Shown piece after piece: positions 26,027 to 32,728 of a stretch of 64,000 nt of DNA. The first letter of the stretch is position 1. The number at the start of each line of letters is the position of its first letter. Below the pieces are notes generated by a model. That model did not search any database, was not told where the DNA came from, and was given only the letters and a program-made list of their open reading frames with translations. Location: the NCBI GenBank assembly GCA_900319525.1, contig ONOU01000002.1, positions 205,071 through 269,070 of the forward strand, in the 5' to 3' direction. The stretch is from an uncultured Prevotellaceae bacterium. GTDB taxonomy: Bacteria > Bacteroidota > Bacteroidia > Bacteroidales > Muribaculaceae. A program made the translations under genes and the position numbers.

Positions 26027-27943
26027 TTGGGCAGACCAGGCTTCACTGCCGTCACTCTCGCAAGCGAAAAGGAAAAGGACTACCGCCAAATGGCTAAAGA
26101 TTGGGCAAAATCTATCACCGATCCAGAAGCACGAGCCATGTGCGAGGAGGCCGGAGAAAGAGTGCTAAGATTGGGGTTTTCACTTCCGGAACTTCGACAA
26201 GGAAAACTTCCTAAAGGGAAATGGGCTTCTTTCGATTACGCCTTCGGAGAAGTAATAACCATCAATGAAAAAAAACCTAAGGGGGGATGGAAAAAAGCAG
26301 TGGACGAACAATACCAAAACCAATGGCACTCACACAAGAATCCAATACTCCACGAACTTGGGCACTACATTCATTATAGCAATGATAAATTCTACGAAAA
26401 TGAACGATGGGAAAAGCCAGGAAGGTATGGTGTGACCACTGATGACATTGGTCAGCTTGTTTCGTTGTATGCCAAAAAAAGCAGAACTGAGTTTGAAGCC
26501 GAACTAATGGCTGGAATTCTCAGTGGCAAGGTTTATCCGGAAAGCATACTCAGGTGTTCATATATGCTTGAAAAGAAAGGGTCTCCTGACGAAAGAAATC
26601 TATTTAATGATATTTGGGAAATAGCATCTGGTGAAAAACCAAACACTTTAGTTACTGAACAGAAATACGGTGACATGATGAAAGTGCTCTATCAGCAAGA
26701 AGGGAGCCAGTTAAAAATCAGCATTATGGCCGAAAATGATGTCCAGGATTTCATCAATGCCCATGCACAGGTACTTGACAATGGCTTCAAATACCTCCCC
26801 ATGTCTGATGCCATGCGGCACCGGCTTGAGCGCTCCAACTTCATCTTCTCGGGCTTTAAGACGTTCCACGAGCTCAACGAGGCCTTCCCGTCACTCATCG
26901 ATGAGAACGGCGAGCGAAAACCGTTTGAACGCTTTTTGAAGGACGTTCTGGCCATCGACGAGACCTACAACCGCAACTACCTTAGGGCAGAGTACAACTT
27001 CTGCCAGGCATCAGCCGACATGGCGGCCAAGTGGGAGCAGATTGAGGCCGACGGCGACCGCTATAACCTGCAGTACCGCACTCAGCATGACGACAAGGTA
27101 CGTCCTGAGCACGCGGCCCTCGATGGGGTGACGCTGCCGCCGTCCGACCCGTTCTGGGAGGAATACTACCCGCCCAACGGATGGAACTGCCGCTGCACAG
27201 TTGCCCAAGTGCGCAAGTCAAAGTACCCGGTGACGGATCCCGAGGAGGCTCGTGCCCGGGGTGAGGAAGCCCTGCAGAAAGACACCAGGGGGATCTTCCG
27301 CTTCAACTCCGGCAAGCAGGGCAAGACCTTCCCGGACTACAACCCCTACACCATCAGCCGCTGCCGCGACTGCGACATCGCCCAGGGAAAAGCCAACCTC
27401 GCCTACATCCCCGACAACGAGCTCTGCTCGGCTTGCCGTTTGATTAGGGTATGTCAGCAAACGAGCGGATGTAAATTAGACCCAGTTTATGGAAACAGAC
27501 TTCTTATTAGCAATGATTGCGACTCATCAGAGCTAAAAGACAACACGAGAGCTGCTCATGCTATCCTTTCAAGTTTCCCTGATGTTTATATGAGAATCCG
27601 CGAGCACGTTTTTCAGATTAATGTAAAGAATCCTGAATATGAAATCAATGGAATGTTTGCTGATCGCAAAGGTGTTAAATCCCCAAAAGGTATTTCAGAC
27701 GGTTTCAGAAAAGCAATCAAACAAGGTTGTGAAGTTGTTGTCATCGATCTTGATAAGCACTTGAGAAAAAAGCCTCTCGCTGTAGGTGCAATTTCAAGAT
27801 ACATTGATTGGAGGCATTCAGATTTTGAAAACGGAATAATCAAAGAGTGCTATGTGGTTTTTCAAGATAAAGCAGTAGTAATAACAAGCCAGCATTCAGG
27901 ACGTGAGTTAATCGCACTCGAGATTGAAAAATTAAAGCAGTGA
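26027..27943 (+). CDS. MuF-type minor head protein carrying two toxin-like domains
   Basis: At least 638 residues from TTG 26027; probably extended upstream by frameshifting. Residues ~15-230 form a zincin-like domain with HELGH at 109-113 and acidic EFEAE near 155-159. Residues ~235-460 are the MuF core (YRTQHDDKVRPEHAALDGVT, YYPPNGWNCRCTVAQV). Residues ~480-638 look like the small BECR-fold nuclease domains found at MuF C-termini (HAILSSFPDVYMRIREHVFQ ... YIDWRHSDFENGII ... YVVFQDKAVVITSQHSG). By eye the two flanking domains are AT-rich and the core GC-rich, so they look acquired. MuF proteins are head components that can be injected; the domains may act as polymorphic toxins or in interphage conflict. 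Confidence 0.8.
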   Translation: MGRPGFTAVTLASEKEKDYRQMAKDWAKSITDPEARAMCEEAGERVLRLGFSLPELRQGKLPKGKWASFDYAFGEVITINEKKPKGGWKKAVDEQYQNQWHSHKNPILHELGHYIHYSNDKFYENERWEKPGRYGVTTDDIGQLVSLYAKKSRTEFEAELMAGILSGKVYPESILRCSYMLEKKGSPDERNLFNDIWEIASGEKPNTLVTEQKYGDMMKVLYQQEGSQLKISIMAENDVQDFINAHAQVLDNGFKYLPMSDAMRHRLERSNFIFSGFKTFHELNEAFPSLIDENGERKPFERFLKDVLAIDETYNRNYLRAEYNFCQASADMAAKWEQIEADGDRYNLQYRTQHDDKVRPEHAALDGVTLPPSDPFWEEYYPPNGWNCRCTVAQVRKSKYPVTDPEEARARGEEALQKDTRGIFRFNSGKQGKTFPDYNPYTISRCRDCDIAQGKANLAYIPDNELCSACRLIRVCQQTSGCKLDPVYGNRLLISNDCDSSELKDNTRAAHAILSSFPDVYMRIREHVFQINVKNPEYEINGMFADRKGVKSPKGISDGFRKAIKQGCEVVVIDLDKHLRKKPLAVGAISRYIDWRHSDFENGIIKECYVVFQDKAVVITSQHSGRELIALEIEKLKQ

Positions 27944-28038
27944 TTGCTCACTGCCTTATGCTCCACGGCTTGAAGTTATCGCGCCTTTTCGGGTAGCACA
28001 TTGCAAAGGTAACACCATTTTTTGAATTAGCAACTATC

Positions 28039-28224
28039 ATGGACAAAAAAATAGCAAAAAAACGCAACCGGTACTGCATCGACGAGAAGATCAACAGGCA
28101 GATCCACCGGGACAGAATGAGGACAAAAACCGGCATTCTGATATTCCTGTCAGTCGTAATGACCGGCGTGGTCTTACTCCTCACCCTCGTTATCGGGTCC
28201 ATATTCGGCATCTATAAACCATAA
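28039..28224 (+). CDS. Small single-pass membrane protein
   Basis: A 61-residue protein with a very basic N-terminal half (MDKKIAKKRNRYCIDEKINR) and one C-terminal membrane helix (GILIFLSVVMTGVVLLLTLV). It follows MuF on the plus strand. It could be a superinfection-exclusion or holin-like factor. No family recognised. Confidence 0.6.
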   Translation: MDKKIAKKRNRYCIDEKINRQIHRDRMRTKTGILIFLSVVMTGVVLLLTLVIGSIFGIYKP

Positions 28225-28239
28225 TATACAACTATCATC

Positions 28240-28449
28240 ATGGACAAGAAATTAACCGTCAACATCGAATTTAGCCGCGACCAGGTGGCAACAGTAGCAA
28301 CTCTCGCTGGCGTTGAATTAAACCAGGAAATATGGGACAAAGCCACCGAGAAGCCGGTCAACATCAGCATGAGCGACATTGATGACAAGGAAGCCCAACT
28401 TGGTCTATTGATAGCGATTGTGGGCATAGCCATGGGCAAAGCCCTCTGA
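28240..28449 (+). CDS. Small hypothetical phage protein
   Basis: A 69-residue protein (MDKKLTVNIEFSRDQVATVA) whose C-terminal part is mildly hydrophobic (EAQLGLLIAIVGIAMGKAL). Last gene of the plus-strand block, 15 bases after the membrane protein, ending just before a bidirectional terminator. Unknown function. Confidence 0.6.
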   Translation: MDKKLTVNIEFSRDQVATVATLAGVELNQEIWDKATEKPVNISMSDIDDKEAQLGLLIAIVGIAMGKAL

Positions 28450-28464
28450 CAATACTCGCATAGT

Positions 28465-28505
28465 ACAAAGAATCGGCACGGCCTCAGCACTGTGTCGATT
28501 CTTGT
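28465..28505. terminator. Bidirectional terminator between convergent phage transcripts
   Basis: ACAAAGAATCGGCAC (28465-28479) pairs with GTGTCGATTCTTGT (28492-28505) with one bulge and one G-T pair. It lies between the stop of the plus-strand packaging block and the stop of the minus-strand gpG/tail-completion genes, where a two-way terminator is expected. Confidence 0.7.
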
Positions 28506-28515
28506 CTTGTAGTGA

Positions 28516-28528
28516 GAGCCACTGGCTC
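28516..28528. repeat. REP-like palindrome, copy 1
   Basis: GAGCC-act-GGCTC within gagagccactggctcgtat. Three similar palindromes of the form GCCAnTGGCT or GCCAnTGACT occur at 55578, 58081 and 61044. They may be REP-type elements linked to Y1 (RAYT) transposases; here the copy lies inside the prophage, by the terminator. Confidence 0.4.
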
Positions 28529-28541
28529 GTATCTCATTACC

Positions 28542-28952
28542 CTATGGCACCCATTCGCCTCCATACTCGAACACCTCGATGCTCTCCACAAGATCCTCGT
28601 GATTGTGGTTGGTGTAGCTTCGCGCAAGCTTCAAACCGATGAAGCTGTCACCGCTCAAATCAATCAGTGCATTCCGGACATCCTCACACAGGTCAAACAC
28701 CGCCAGCGATGACTCCTGGCCATCCCAGTCGGTGACGATGTGCAGACGCAGCAACCCGTTCGTGCGGTAACCGTCTGACTTCTGACCGCGCCATTCTATA
28801 GGCTCGAACTCAATGAATACGGCAGGACGTGGCCAGGCATCCTCCTGCTCAATAAAAGCCACATTCTGGTTCCACAGGTCAACATGCTTCACTGGTGATC
28901 CTGGCATCTCCAGCAGCGCGGCTTTCACTTTGGTGTAAATCTCTCTTCTCAT
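28542..28952 (-). CDS. Tail completion/terminator-like protein
   Basis: A 136-residue protein (MRREIYTKVKAALLEMPGSP; WPRPAVFIEFEPIEW; LLRLHIVTDWDGQESSLAVF). Size, the VFIEFEPIEW and LHIVTDW patterns, and position immediately after the gpG gene fit the tail terminator / gp37-like neck proteins. The start overlaps the gpG stop by 4 bases. Confidence 0.65.
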   Translation of the reverse strand: MRREIYTKVKAALLEMPGSPVKHVDLWNQNVAFIEQEDAWPRPAVFIEFEPIEWRGQKSDGYRTNGLLRLHIVTDWDGQESSLAVFDLCEDVRNALIDLSGDSFIGLKLARSYTNHNHEDLVESIEVFEYGGEWVP

Positions 28953-29509
28953 TTCATCTCAAACTTTAAGTCATGTTCAAAGTATTCGGCCAGGTTCTCC
29001 TCGATGATCTCGCGCACGGCCTTCTCAACTTCGGGGCTGGCACCAAGGAACTGACGCCTCGGGATCTTGATGGTACTTCCCTCTTTCTTCAACGCCATCC
29101 ACTTCCAGAACTCGGCCTCGGTGCTCAGTTGCACGGTGCGCTTGTCATTCCGGCGCTCGCCGTTCTTTTTGCGCCCGAAGGAGCCGGTAGCCTCGTAGTA
29201 TTTGTGCCAGAAGAAGGCCTTCATGCGGTTTGTCACCTTGATCTCGCCACCCTCGTTGTGGATGGCAGCGTATGGTAGCGTCGTGTAGAAGCTGATACTG
29301 TTGTCTGTCGTGCGGCTCTGGATGCTGCGACGCAACGCCCCGCTGTCAACCAGGATGTGACCGCCCGGTCGTGTCGGCGTGCGGCGACGTTGCCATGCCT
29401 CGGAAAAGAATGCCTGGCGCTCGAAGTTCTTGTCAAACTCGTCGCTCAGCTCCACGGCGATGTCCCGCAGGATCCGCTTGATGACGATATTTACATCCGG
29501 ATTGCTCAT
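28949..29509 (-). CDS. Phage virion morphogenesis protein (Mu gpG-like)
   Basis: A 186-residue protein using ATG 29509 (MSNPDVNIVIKRILRDIAVE), which overlaps the upstream gene's stop. LVDSGALRRSIQSRTTDNSI and YAAIHNEGGEIKVTNRMKAF are the hallmark patterns of this family, and IPRRQFLGASPEVEKAV is its C-terminal signature. In Mu, gpG acts in tail and head-tail joining. Here it is separated from the portal genes by the inverted block. Confidence 0.85.
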   Translation of the reverse strand: MSNPDVNIVIKRILRDIAVELSDEFDKNFERQAFFSEAWQRRRTPTRPGGHILVDSGALRRSIQSRTTDNSISFYTTLPYAAIHNEGGEIKVTNRMKAFFWHKYYEATGSFGRKKNGERRNDKRTVQLSTEAEFWKWMALKKEGSTIKIPRRQFLGASPEVEKAVREIIEENLAEYFEHDLKFEMK

Positions 29510-29733
29510 GGCCACTCCCATTGAATCTGTAATTGGACAGGCTCCGGCAGTTCGTTCTTTGGATCGCTCACCGCCTTTAGCAGGTTATAGAATGTTCGCT
29601 CGCTGATGCCCCATATCGGGTACACATAACGCCGCCAGATCTCCCTGTTCGATAGACCTTCCTTGACATGCGTGTCATAGATTCTGTTCACGTCTGCCAC
29701 TCGCTTCTGATAACTCACTCCCCTGCGCTTCAT
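29506..29733 (-). CDS. Small helix-turn-helix protein
   Basis: I use ATG 29733, giving 75 residues (MKRRGVSYQKRVADVNRIYD). The segment LSNREIWRRYVYPIWGISER reads as a helix-turn-helix and resembles the 1145-1387 product. It starts 10 bases after a -7 promoter box and overlaps the gpG start, so it begins its own short operon. A role as middle/late regulator is an inference. Confidence 0.6.
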   Translation of the reverse strand: MKRRGVSYQKRVADVNRIYDTHVKEGLSNREIWRRYVYPIWGISERTFYNLLKAVSDPKNELPEPVQLQIQWEWP

Positions 29734-29742
29734 TTCTACCTG

Positions 29743-29750
29743 CAAAGATA
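29743..29750 (-). promoter_or_regulatory. -7 promoter box for the HTH-gpG-tail completion operon
   Basis: On the minus strand this reads TATCTTTG (TAnnTTTG consensus) ten bases before the HTH ATG, directly after the early terminator. The start site would fall almost at the start codon, giving a leaderless or very short 5' leader. A -33 box is not clear. Confidence 0.5.
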
Positions 29751-29766
29751 ACACATTAAGCAATAA

Positions 29767-29799
29767 AAAATTGCGCCAAGCAACACCTGACGCAATTTT
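29767..29799 (-). terminator. Early operon terminator
   Basis: On the minus strand, AAAATTGCGTC pairs with GGCGCAATTTT and is followed by a T run. It sits right after the zinc-finger gene and before the promoter of the next operon, so it separates early from middle transcription. Confidence 0.8.
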
Positions 29800-29801
29800 C
29801 A

Positions 29802-29816
29802 GTTTACACGGTAAAC
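29802..29816. promoter_or_regulatory. Palindrome GTTTAC-N3-GTAAAC, copy 2 (Ner-type operator candidate)
   Basis: GTTTACACGGTAAAC is nearly the same as GTTTACGATGTAAAC at 36530-36544 between the two immunity promoters. The second copy lies between the end of the early operon and the start of the gpG operon. A shared regulator is likely but unproven. Confidence 0.5.
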
Positions 29817-29817
29817 A

Positions 29818-30009
29818 CTACAGCATTTCGCCCTCTTGATAGGGTCTGATGTCAACCGTCATTTGGCATGACACAACCAACCGTCCGCTGCCCTCACACT
29901 GGGGGCAAGTCATCCGGCCATCGGGATGATTGAAGCTCTCGATCATGCCCGTCCCGCTGCATGTGCGGCATATCGACACACGGGGCGGCTTGTTCACCTG
30001 CTTGGTCAT
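29818..30009 (-). CDS. Small DnaJ-type zinc-finger protein
   Basis: A 63-residue protein with CRTCSGTG and CPQCEGSG, two CxxCxGxG motifs as in the DnaJ cysteine-rich domain, enough to bind one zinc ion. It is the last early gene and overlaps the Gam stop by 4 bases. Such phage proteins are common; the function is not known. Confidence 0.75.
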   Translation of the reverse strand: MTKQVNKPPRVSICRTCSGTGMIESFNHPDGRMTCPQCEGSGRLVVSCQMTVDIRPYQEGEML

Positions 30010-30524
30010 GACACGTCCTCCTTCTTCGGCTCGACATAGAAGGTCTCATCCTGGACCACCTGGATGCCGCACTTGGCCATATTCTCAACCATGCCTTCAG
30101 CTTCGCGGTCCGCAAGCAGCTTGTCTTTCGCAACTTCCTCACTCGTGCGGATGAACGAAGGCATGAACTCCTTGACAAGGTTCTTCGCGGCTTCCCAGGT
30201 AAAGCCCTTCAGCGTCTTCAGCTTCGGGGTGCCGGTGCGGAAGCCGATGGTACCGTGAGCCATCTCCAGGCTCTTCTTCTTGGTGAACAACTCAGCCTGG
30301 TTCTCGGTGGCGAAGCTCTGCAGGGTGTCAAACGCCTGCTCTCGCTCATCAGTGAGGATGGCGAGCTTCTCAGCATACTTCTCGCGGATCTTGGCACAAG
30401 CCAGTTCAATCTCTGCGTTGATCTTGTTGATCTGGGCATCGGCCTTGGCATAGGTGGCAAACGCTTCGTCGGCGGCCTCACGGGTCACGCCGGTAATGAT
30501 GGTTTTCTTCTTTCTTGTTGCCAT
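30006..30524 (-). CDS. Gam-like host-nuclease inhibitor
   Basis: A 172-residue protein from ATG 30524 (MATRKKKTIITGVTREAADE). The long N-terminal helix (AQINKINAEIELACAKIREK), then KSLEMAHGTIGFRTGTPKLK and WEAAKNLVKEFMPSFIRT are the Mu Gam pattern. Mu Gam is a Ku-like dimer that protects DNA ends from exonucleases. Position after the gp16-like gene matches Mu. Confidence 0.88.
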   Translation of the reverse strand: MATRKKKTIITGVTREAADEAFATYAKADAQINKINAEIELACAKIREKYAEKLAILTDEREQAFDTLQSFATENQAELFTKKKSLEMAHGTIGFRTGTPKLKTLKGFTWEAAKNLVKEFMPSFIRTSEEVAKDKLLADREAEGMVENMAKCGIQVVQDETFYVEPKKEDVS

Positions 30525-30564
30525 TGTAGTTGAAATTAAAAGTGAATAAAAAATATAACTGTTA

Positions 30565-30972
30565 CTAATTCTCGTTCTTGTGGTTGATGGCACGCATCTT
30601 GCGGGTCAAGGCGGCAAGCTCTTCAAAGTCCAGGTCACGGAATGCCTTGCCGGCTATCCTCGGATCCTGGCAGAAGGCGTTGACGCGGTTCCAGTCGGTG
30701 GTGTCAACACCATACTTCTGCAGCTGATGCAGCGCACTCGACCGTAAACGCTTCTGCTCTTGGCGCCACCGTTCGTGACCTCGAGGGTCAACGATACGCT
30801 CCAGAGCGTCACACAACTCGCCATACTCGACAGCGGTCATTTCACGGAGGTGGTCAGTACGGCCACTGGTCCACTGCTGCACGAGCTGACACTTGTGAGC
30901 ATCAGCATCACCTCCATGATGCATCTTGTTAAACACGGCATAAAACCGTCTGTAGTTAGTCACCTCTCCCAT
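30565..30972 (-). CDS. Mu gp16-like early protein (DUF1018)
   Basis: A 135-residue protein (MGEVTNYRRFYAVFNKMHHG; LREMTAVEYGELCDALERIV; VNAFCQDPRIAGKAFRDLDF). The pattern of an early basic region and C-terminal 'D..EL..L.RKMRAI' fits the Mu gp16 family. No biochemical role is established. Confidence 0.75.
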   Translation of the reverse strand: MGEVTNYRRFYAVFNKMHHGGDADAHKCQLVQQWTSGRTDHLREMTAVEYGELCDALERIVDPRGHERWRQEQKRLRSSALHQLQKYGVDTTDWNRVNAFCQDPRIAGKAFRDLDFEELAALTRKMRAINHKNEN

Positions 30973-31294
30973 TTTCTGACTGTTCTTTCGTTAAACAAAT
31001 AGGGGGCGACGCCACTTGTTTTGGCTGCTTTCGCCGCCCCCTCCACATGTAAATACCAGGACACGTCCTGACGGGTTCTTCCGCAGCTCGCCGCTGCTCC
31101 CTGGTCTCAATCTGCGCTACATTTGACACCTGCAGCTCGGTGTGATGGATCTTGTGGATGCCGAGGCTTTTAATTCCAATGCCAGGCGTTACCGCTCTGG
31201 CCATCCACAAGATGGTTTCCTGCAAATACCTCCCGGGGCAGGTCCCGGGTGATGTGTCCGGCGTGGTCTGTCGCAGATGGCGCCGGTCTGCCAA
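30956..31294 (-). CDS. Doubtful early ORF in a structured region
   Basis: A 112-residue frame (MADRRHLRQTTPDTSPGTCP) that overlaps the gp16-like start by 17 bases. A later start at Met31 (MARAVTPGIGIKSLGIHKIH) is possible. The sequence is rich in R, Q and P and has no known motif. The DNA contains inverted repeats such as CTTGTGGATG (31152-31161) with CATCCACAAG (31199-31208), so it might instead be a structured RNA region. I keep it at low confidence. Confidence 0.35.
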   Translation of the reverse strand: MADRRHLRQTTPDTSPGTCPGRYLQETILWMARAVTPGIGIKSLGIHKIHHTELQVSNVAQIETREQRRAAEEPVRTCPGIYMWRGRRKQPKQVASPPICLTKEQSENGRGD

Positions 31295-31325
31295 AAATTT
31301 TTAGTAATGAAAATATTTTAAGCAC

Positions 31326-31619
31326 TTAGTTTGGTTGAACTTCTACTATTTGAAATTCCAGATACGGCTTTCCAAAAATACTCTCTATGAAAATCCTTTC
31401 ATCGGTCTTCTGGATGTTATATGCACTATCTAAAGGCTCCCAGGTATTCCTTCGACGGAACTTTGTTTTTAATGCCTCTTCGTAGATACTATTAAGTAGG
31501 TTCATACAGTCGTACTTACTATCATAAGAGTCATAGTAAAAGTCGGACAACATTGCGCACAGGAGAAGAAGTCCCTGTGTCAGCTTGGCATGATCTGTTC
31601 TTTGTATTCTATATTTCAT
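31326..31619 (-). CDS. Small hypothetical early protein
   Basis: A 97-residue acidic-aromatic protein (MKYRIQRTDHAKLTQGLLLL; FYYDSYDSKYDCMNLLNSIY). It overlaps the upstream ATPase gene by 11 bases and is noticeably more AT-rich than its neighbours, a sign of recent acquisition. No function recognised. Confidence 0.6.
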   Translation of the reverse strand: MKYRIQRTDHAKLTQGLLLLCAMLSDFYYDSYDSKYDCMNLLNSIYEEALKTKFRRRNTWEPLDSAYNIQKTDERIFIESIFGKPYLEFQIVEVQPN

Positions 31620-32292
31620 CTTCGTTCGTTTTTATTTCGTTAATACTGTTTTGTTCTGTTTCCGGCTCCTTGCCAAGCCAATACTTGGCGGCACCTTCTG
31701 CCCATACGGTGAAGGGCACGCCTGGAGTGTCCATGTAGCGGCTCTTGCAGGAGGCACGGAAACCATCGACCAGGATCTTGATGTCGGCATCATACTCCAC
31801 CTTCTTGGCGGCTCGACCGGCGGGACGCATCCCTTCGGCATGGCTGATGAAAATGAGCAGCTTGCCGGGCAAGGCCTCCTTCATGGCCTGATAGCCTTTG
31901 TATGTCAAGCCTGAGTACTGGAAACTGTCGATGATGGCGATGCCGGCGCTCTTGCGACGCTGCAGACGGGCGACCAGCTGATCCATGCCCTCGCGGTCCA
32001 GGATCTGGAAGCGGCGGTTGACCTCCTCCATCTTGTGGCGACGCATCGACATCTGAACGCTCAGGCTGGTGCTCTCCTCCAGGCTGTCATAGACCACCTT
32101 GTCAAACTGACACAGGTACTTGGCCAACTGCATCACAAAGCTCGTCTTGCCGTTGCCCGGATTGCCCCAGATCAGCCACACGCCACTCTTGGCGGGCTTG
32201 CCCATGCTGGCGGCCCATGCACCATCAAACTCCAGCTTGGGGATGTTCATCCGCAGGATCTCGGCGGGACTGTAGGCGCGTTTACGTTTCAT
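31609..32292 (-). CDS. RecA-like P-loop ATPase
   Basis: A 227-residue protein with Walker A WGNPGNGKTSF near residue 42 and Walker B GIAIIDSFQYSG near 115, in the RecA/DnaB fold class. A conserved-looking LLIFISHAEG follows. In Bacteroides Mu-like phages this gene accompanies the MuB gene; it may act in replication or recombination. It overlaps the next downstream gene, and its start overlaps the stop of the preceding small gene. Confidence 0.75.
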   Translation of the reverse strand: MKRKRAYSPAEILRMNIPKLEFDGAWAASMGKPAKSGVWLIWGNPGNGKTSFVMQLAKYLCQFDKVVYDSLEESTSLSVQMSMRRHKMEEVNRRFQILDREGMDQLVARLQRRKSAGIAIIDSFQYSGLTYKGYQAMKEALPGKLLIFISHAEGMRPAGRAAKKVEYDADIKILVDGFRASCKSRYMDTPGVPFTVWAEGAAKYWLGKEPETEQNSINEIKTNEDEI

Positions 32293-32474
32293 CGGTTCCC
32301 CTCCTTCCTCAGCTCGGCAATCAGGTAGTCGGCAATCTCGACAGCAGCCTCACTGGCCAGCTGCCTACGCTTATTGTCGGTCACGAAGGTCTCACTTCTC
32401 ATCTGGTCATACATCGGCCACAGTACCTCCTTGGCTATCTCATACCGGCGCTGTTCCCAGTCAATGTTCGACAT
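32289..32474 (-). CDS. Small paralogue A ('IDWEQRRYEIAKE' protein)
   Basis: A 61-residue protein from ATG 32474 (MSNIDWEQRRYEIAKEVLWP). It shares the segment IDWEQRRYEIAKE with the gene immediately upstream, showing a tandem duplication. Function unknown; acidic helical C-terminus (AAVEIADYLIAELRKEGNR). Confidence 0.65.
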   Translation of the reverse strand: MSNIDWEQRRYEIAKEVLWPMYDQMRSETFVTDNKRRQLASEAAVEIADYLIAELRKEGNR

Positions 32475-32475
32475 A

Positions 32476-32727
32476 TCACACTCGCTTTTTAAGTTCCTCA
32501 ACAAGGGCATCGGCCCATTTCACGGCATAAGCAGCATAGGCATGCTCCTTATCCTTCACGTCAAAGGACATAACTGCAGCTTCAGCTACCTCCTCAAGGC
32601 ACTTGTTCGCCATGATCTCCTTGGCTATCTCATAGCGGCGCTGCTCCCAGTCAATCTCATGGCTGCGCATCCGCTTGGCGATGTAGATAACCGCATCCAT
32701 GTATTCCATTTCTATCTTAGTCAACAT
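32476..32727 (-). CDS. Small paralogue B ('IDWEQRRYEIAKE' protein)
   Basis: An 83-residue protein (MLTKIEMEYMDAVIYIAKRM). Contains IDWEQRRYEIAKEIMANKCL in the middle and ends in an amphipathic helix (VKWADALVEELKKRV) like its downstream paralogue. Part of the early operon right after MuB. Function unknown. Confidence 0.65.
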   Translation of the reverse strand: MLTKIEMEYMDAVIYIAKRMRSHEIDWEQRRYEIAKEIMANKCLEEVAEAAVMSFDVKDKEHAYAAYAVKWADALVEELKKRV

Positions 32728-32728
32728 A

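Noticed and set aside
27948-28211. Minus-strand 87-codon frame between MuF and the small membrane gene
   Set aside because: It overlaps a better plus-strand gene; the only support is a TACCTTTG box on the minus strand near 28005, and the protein has no structure.
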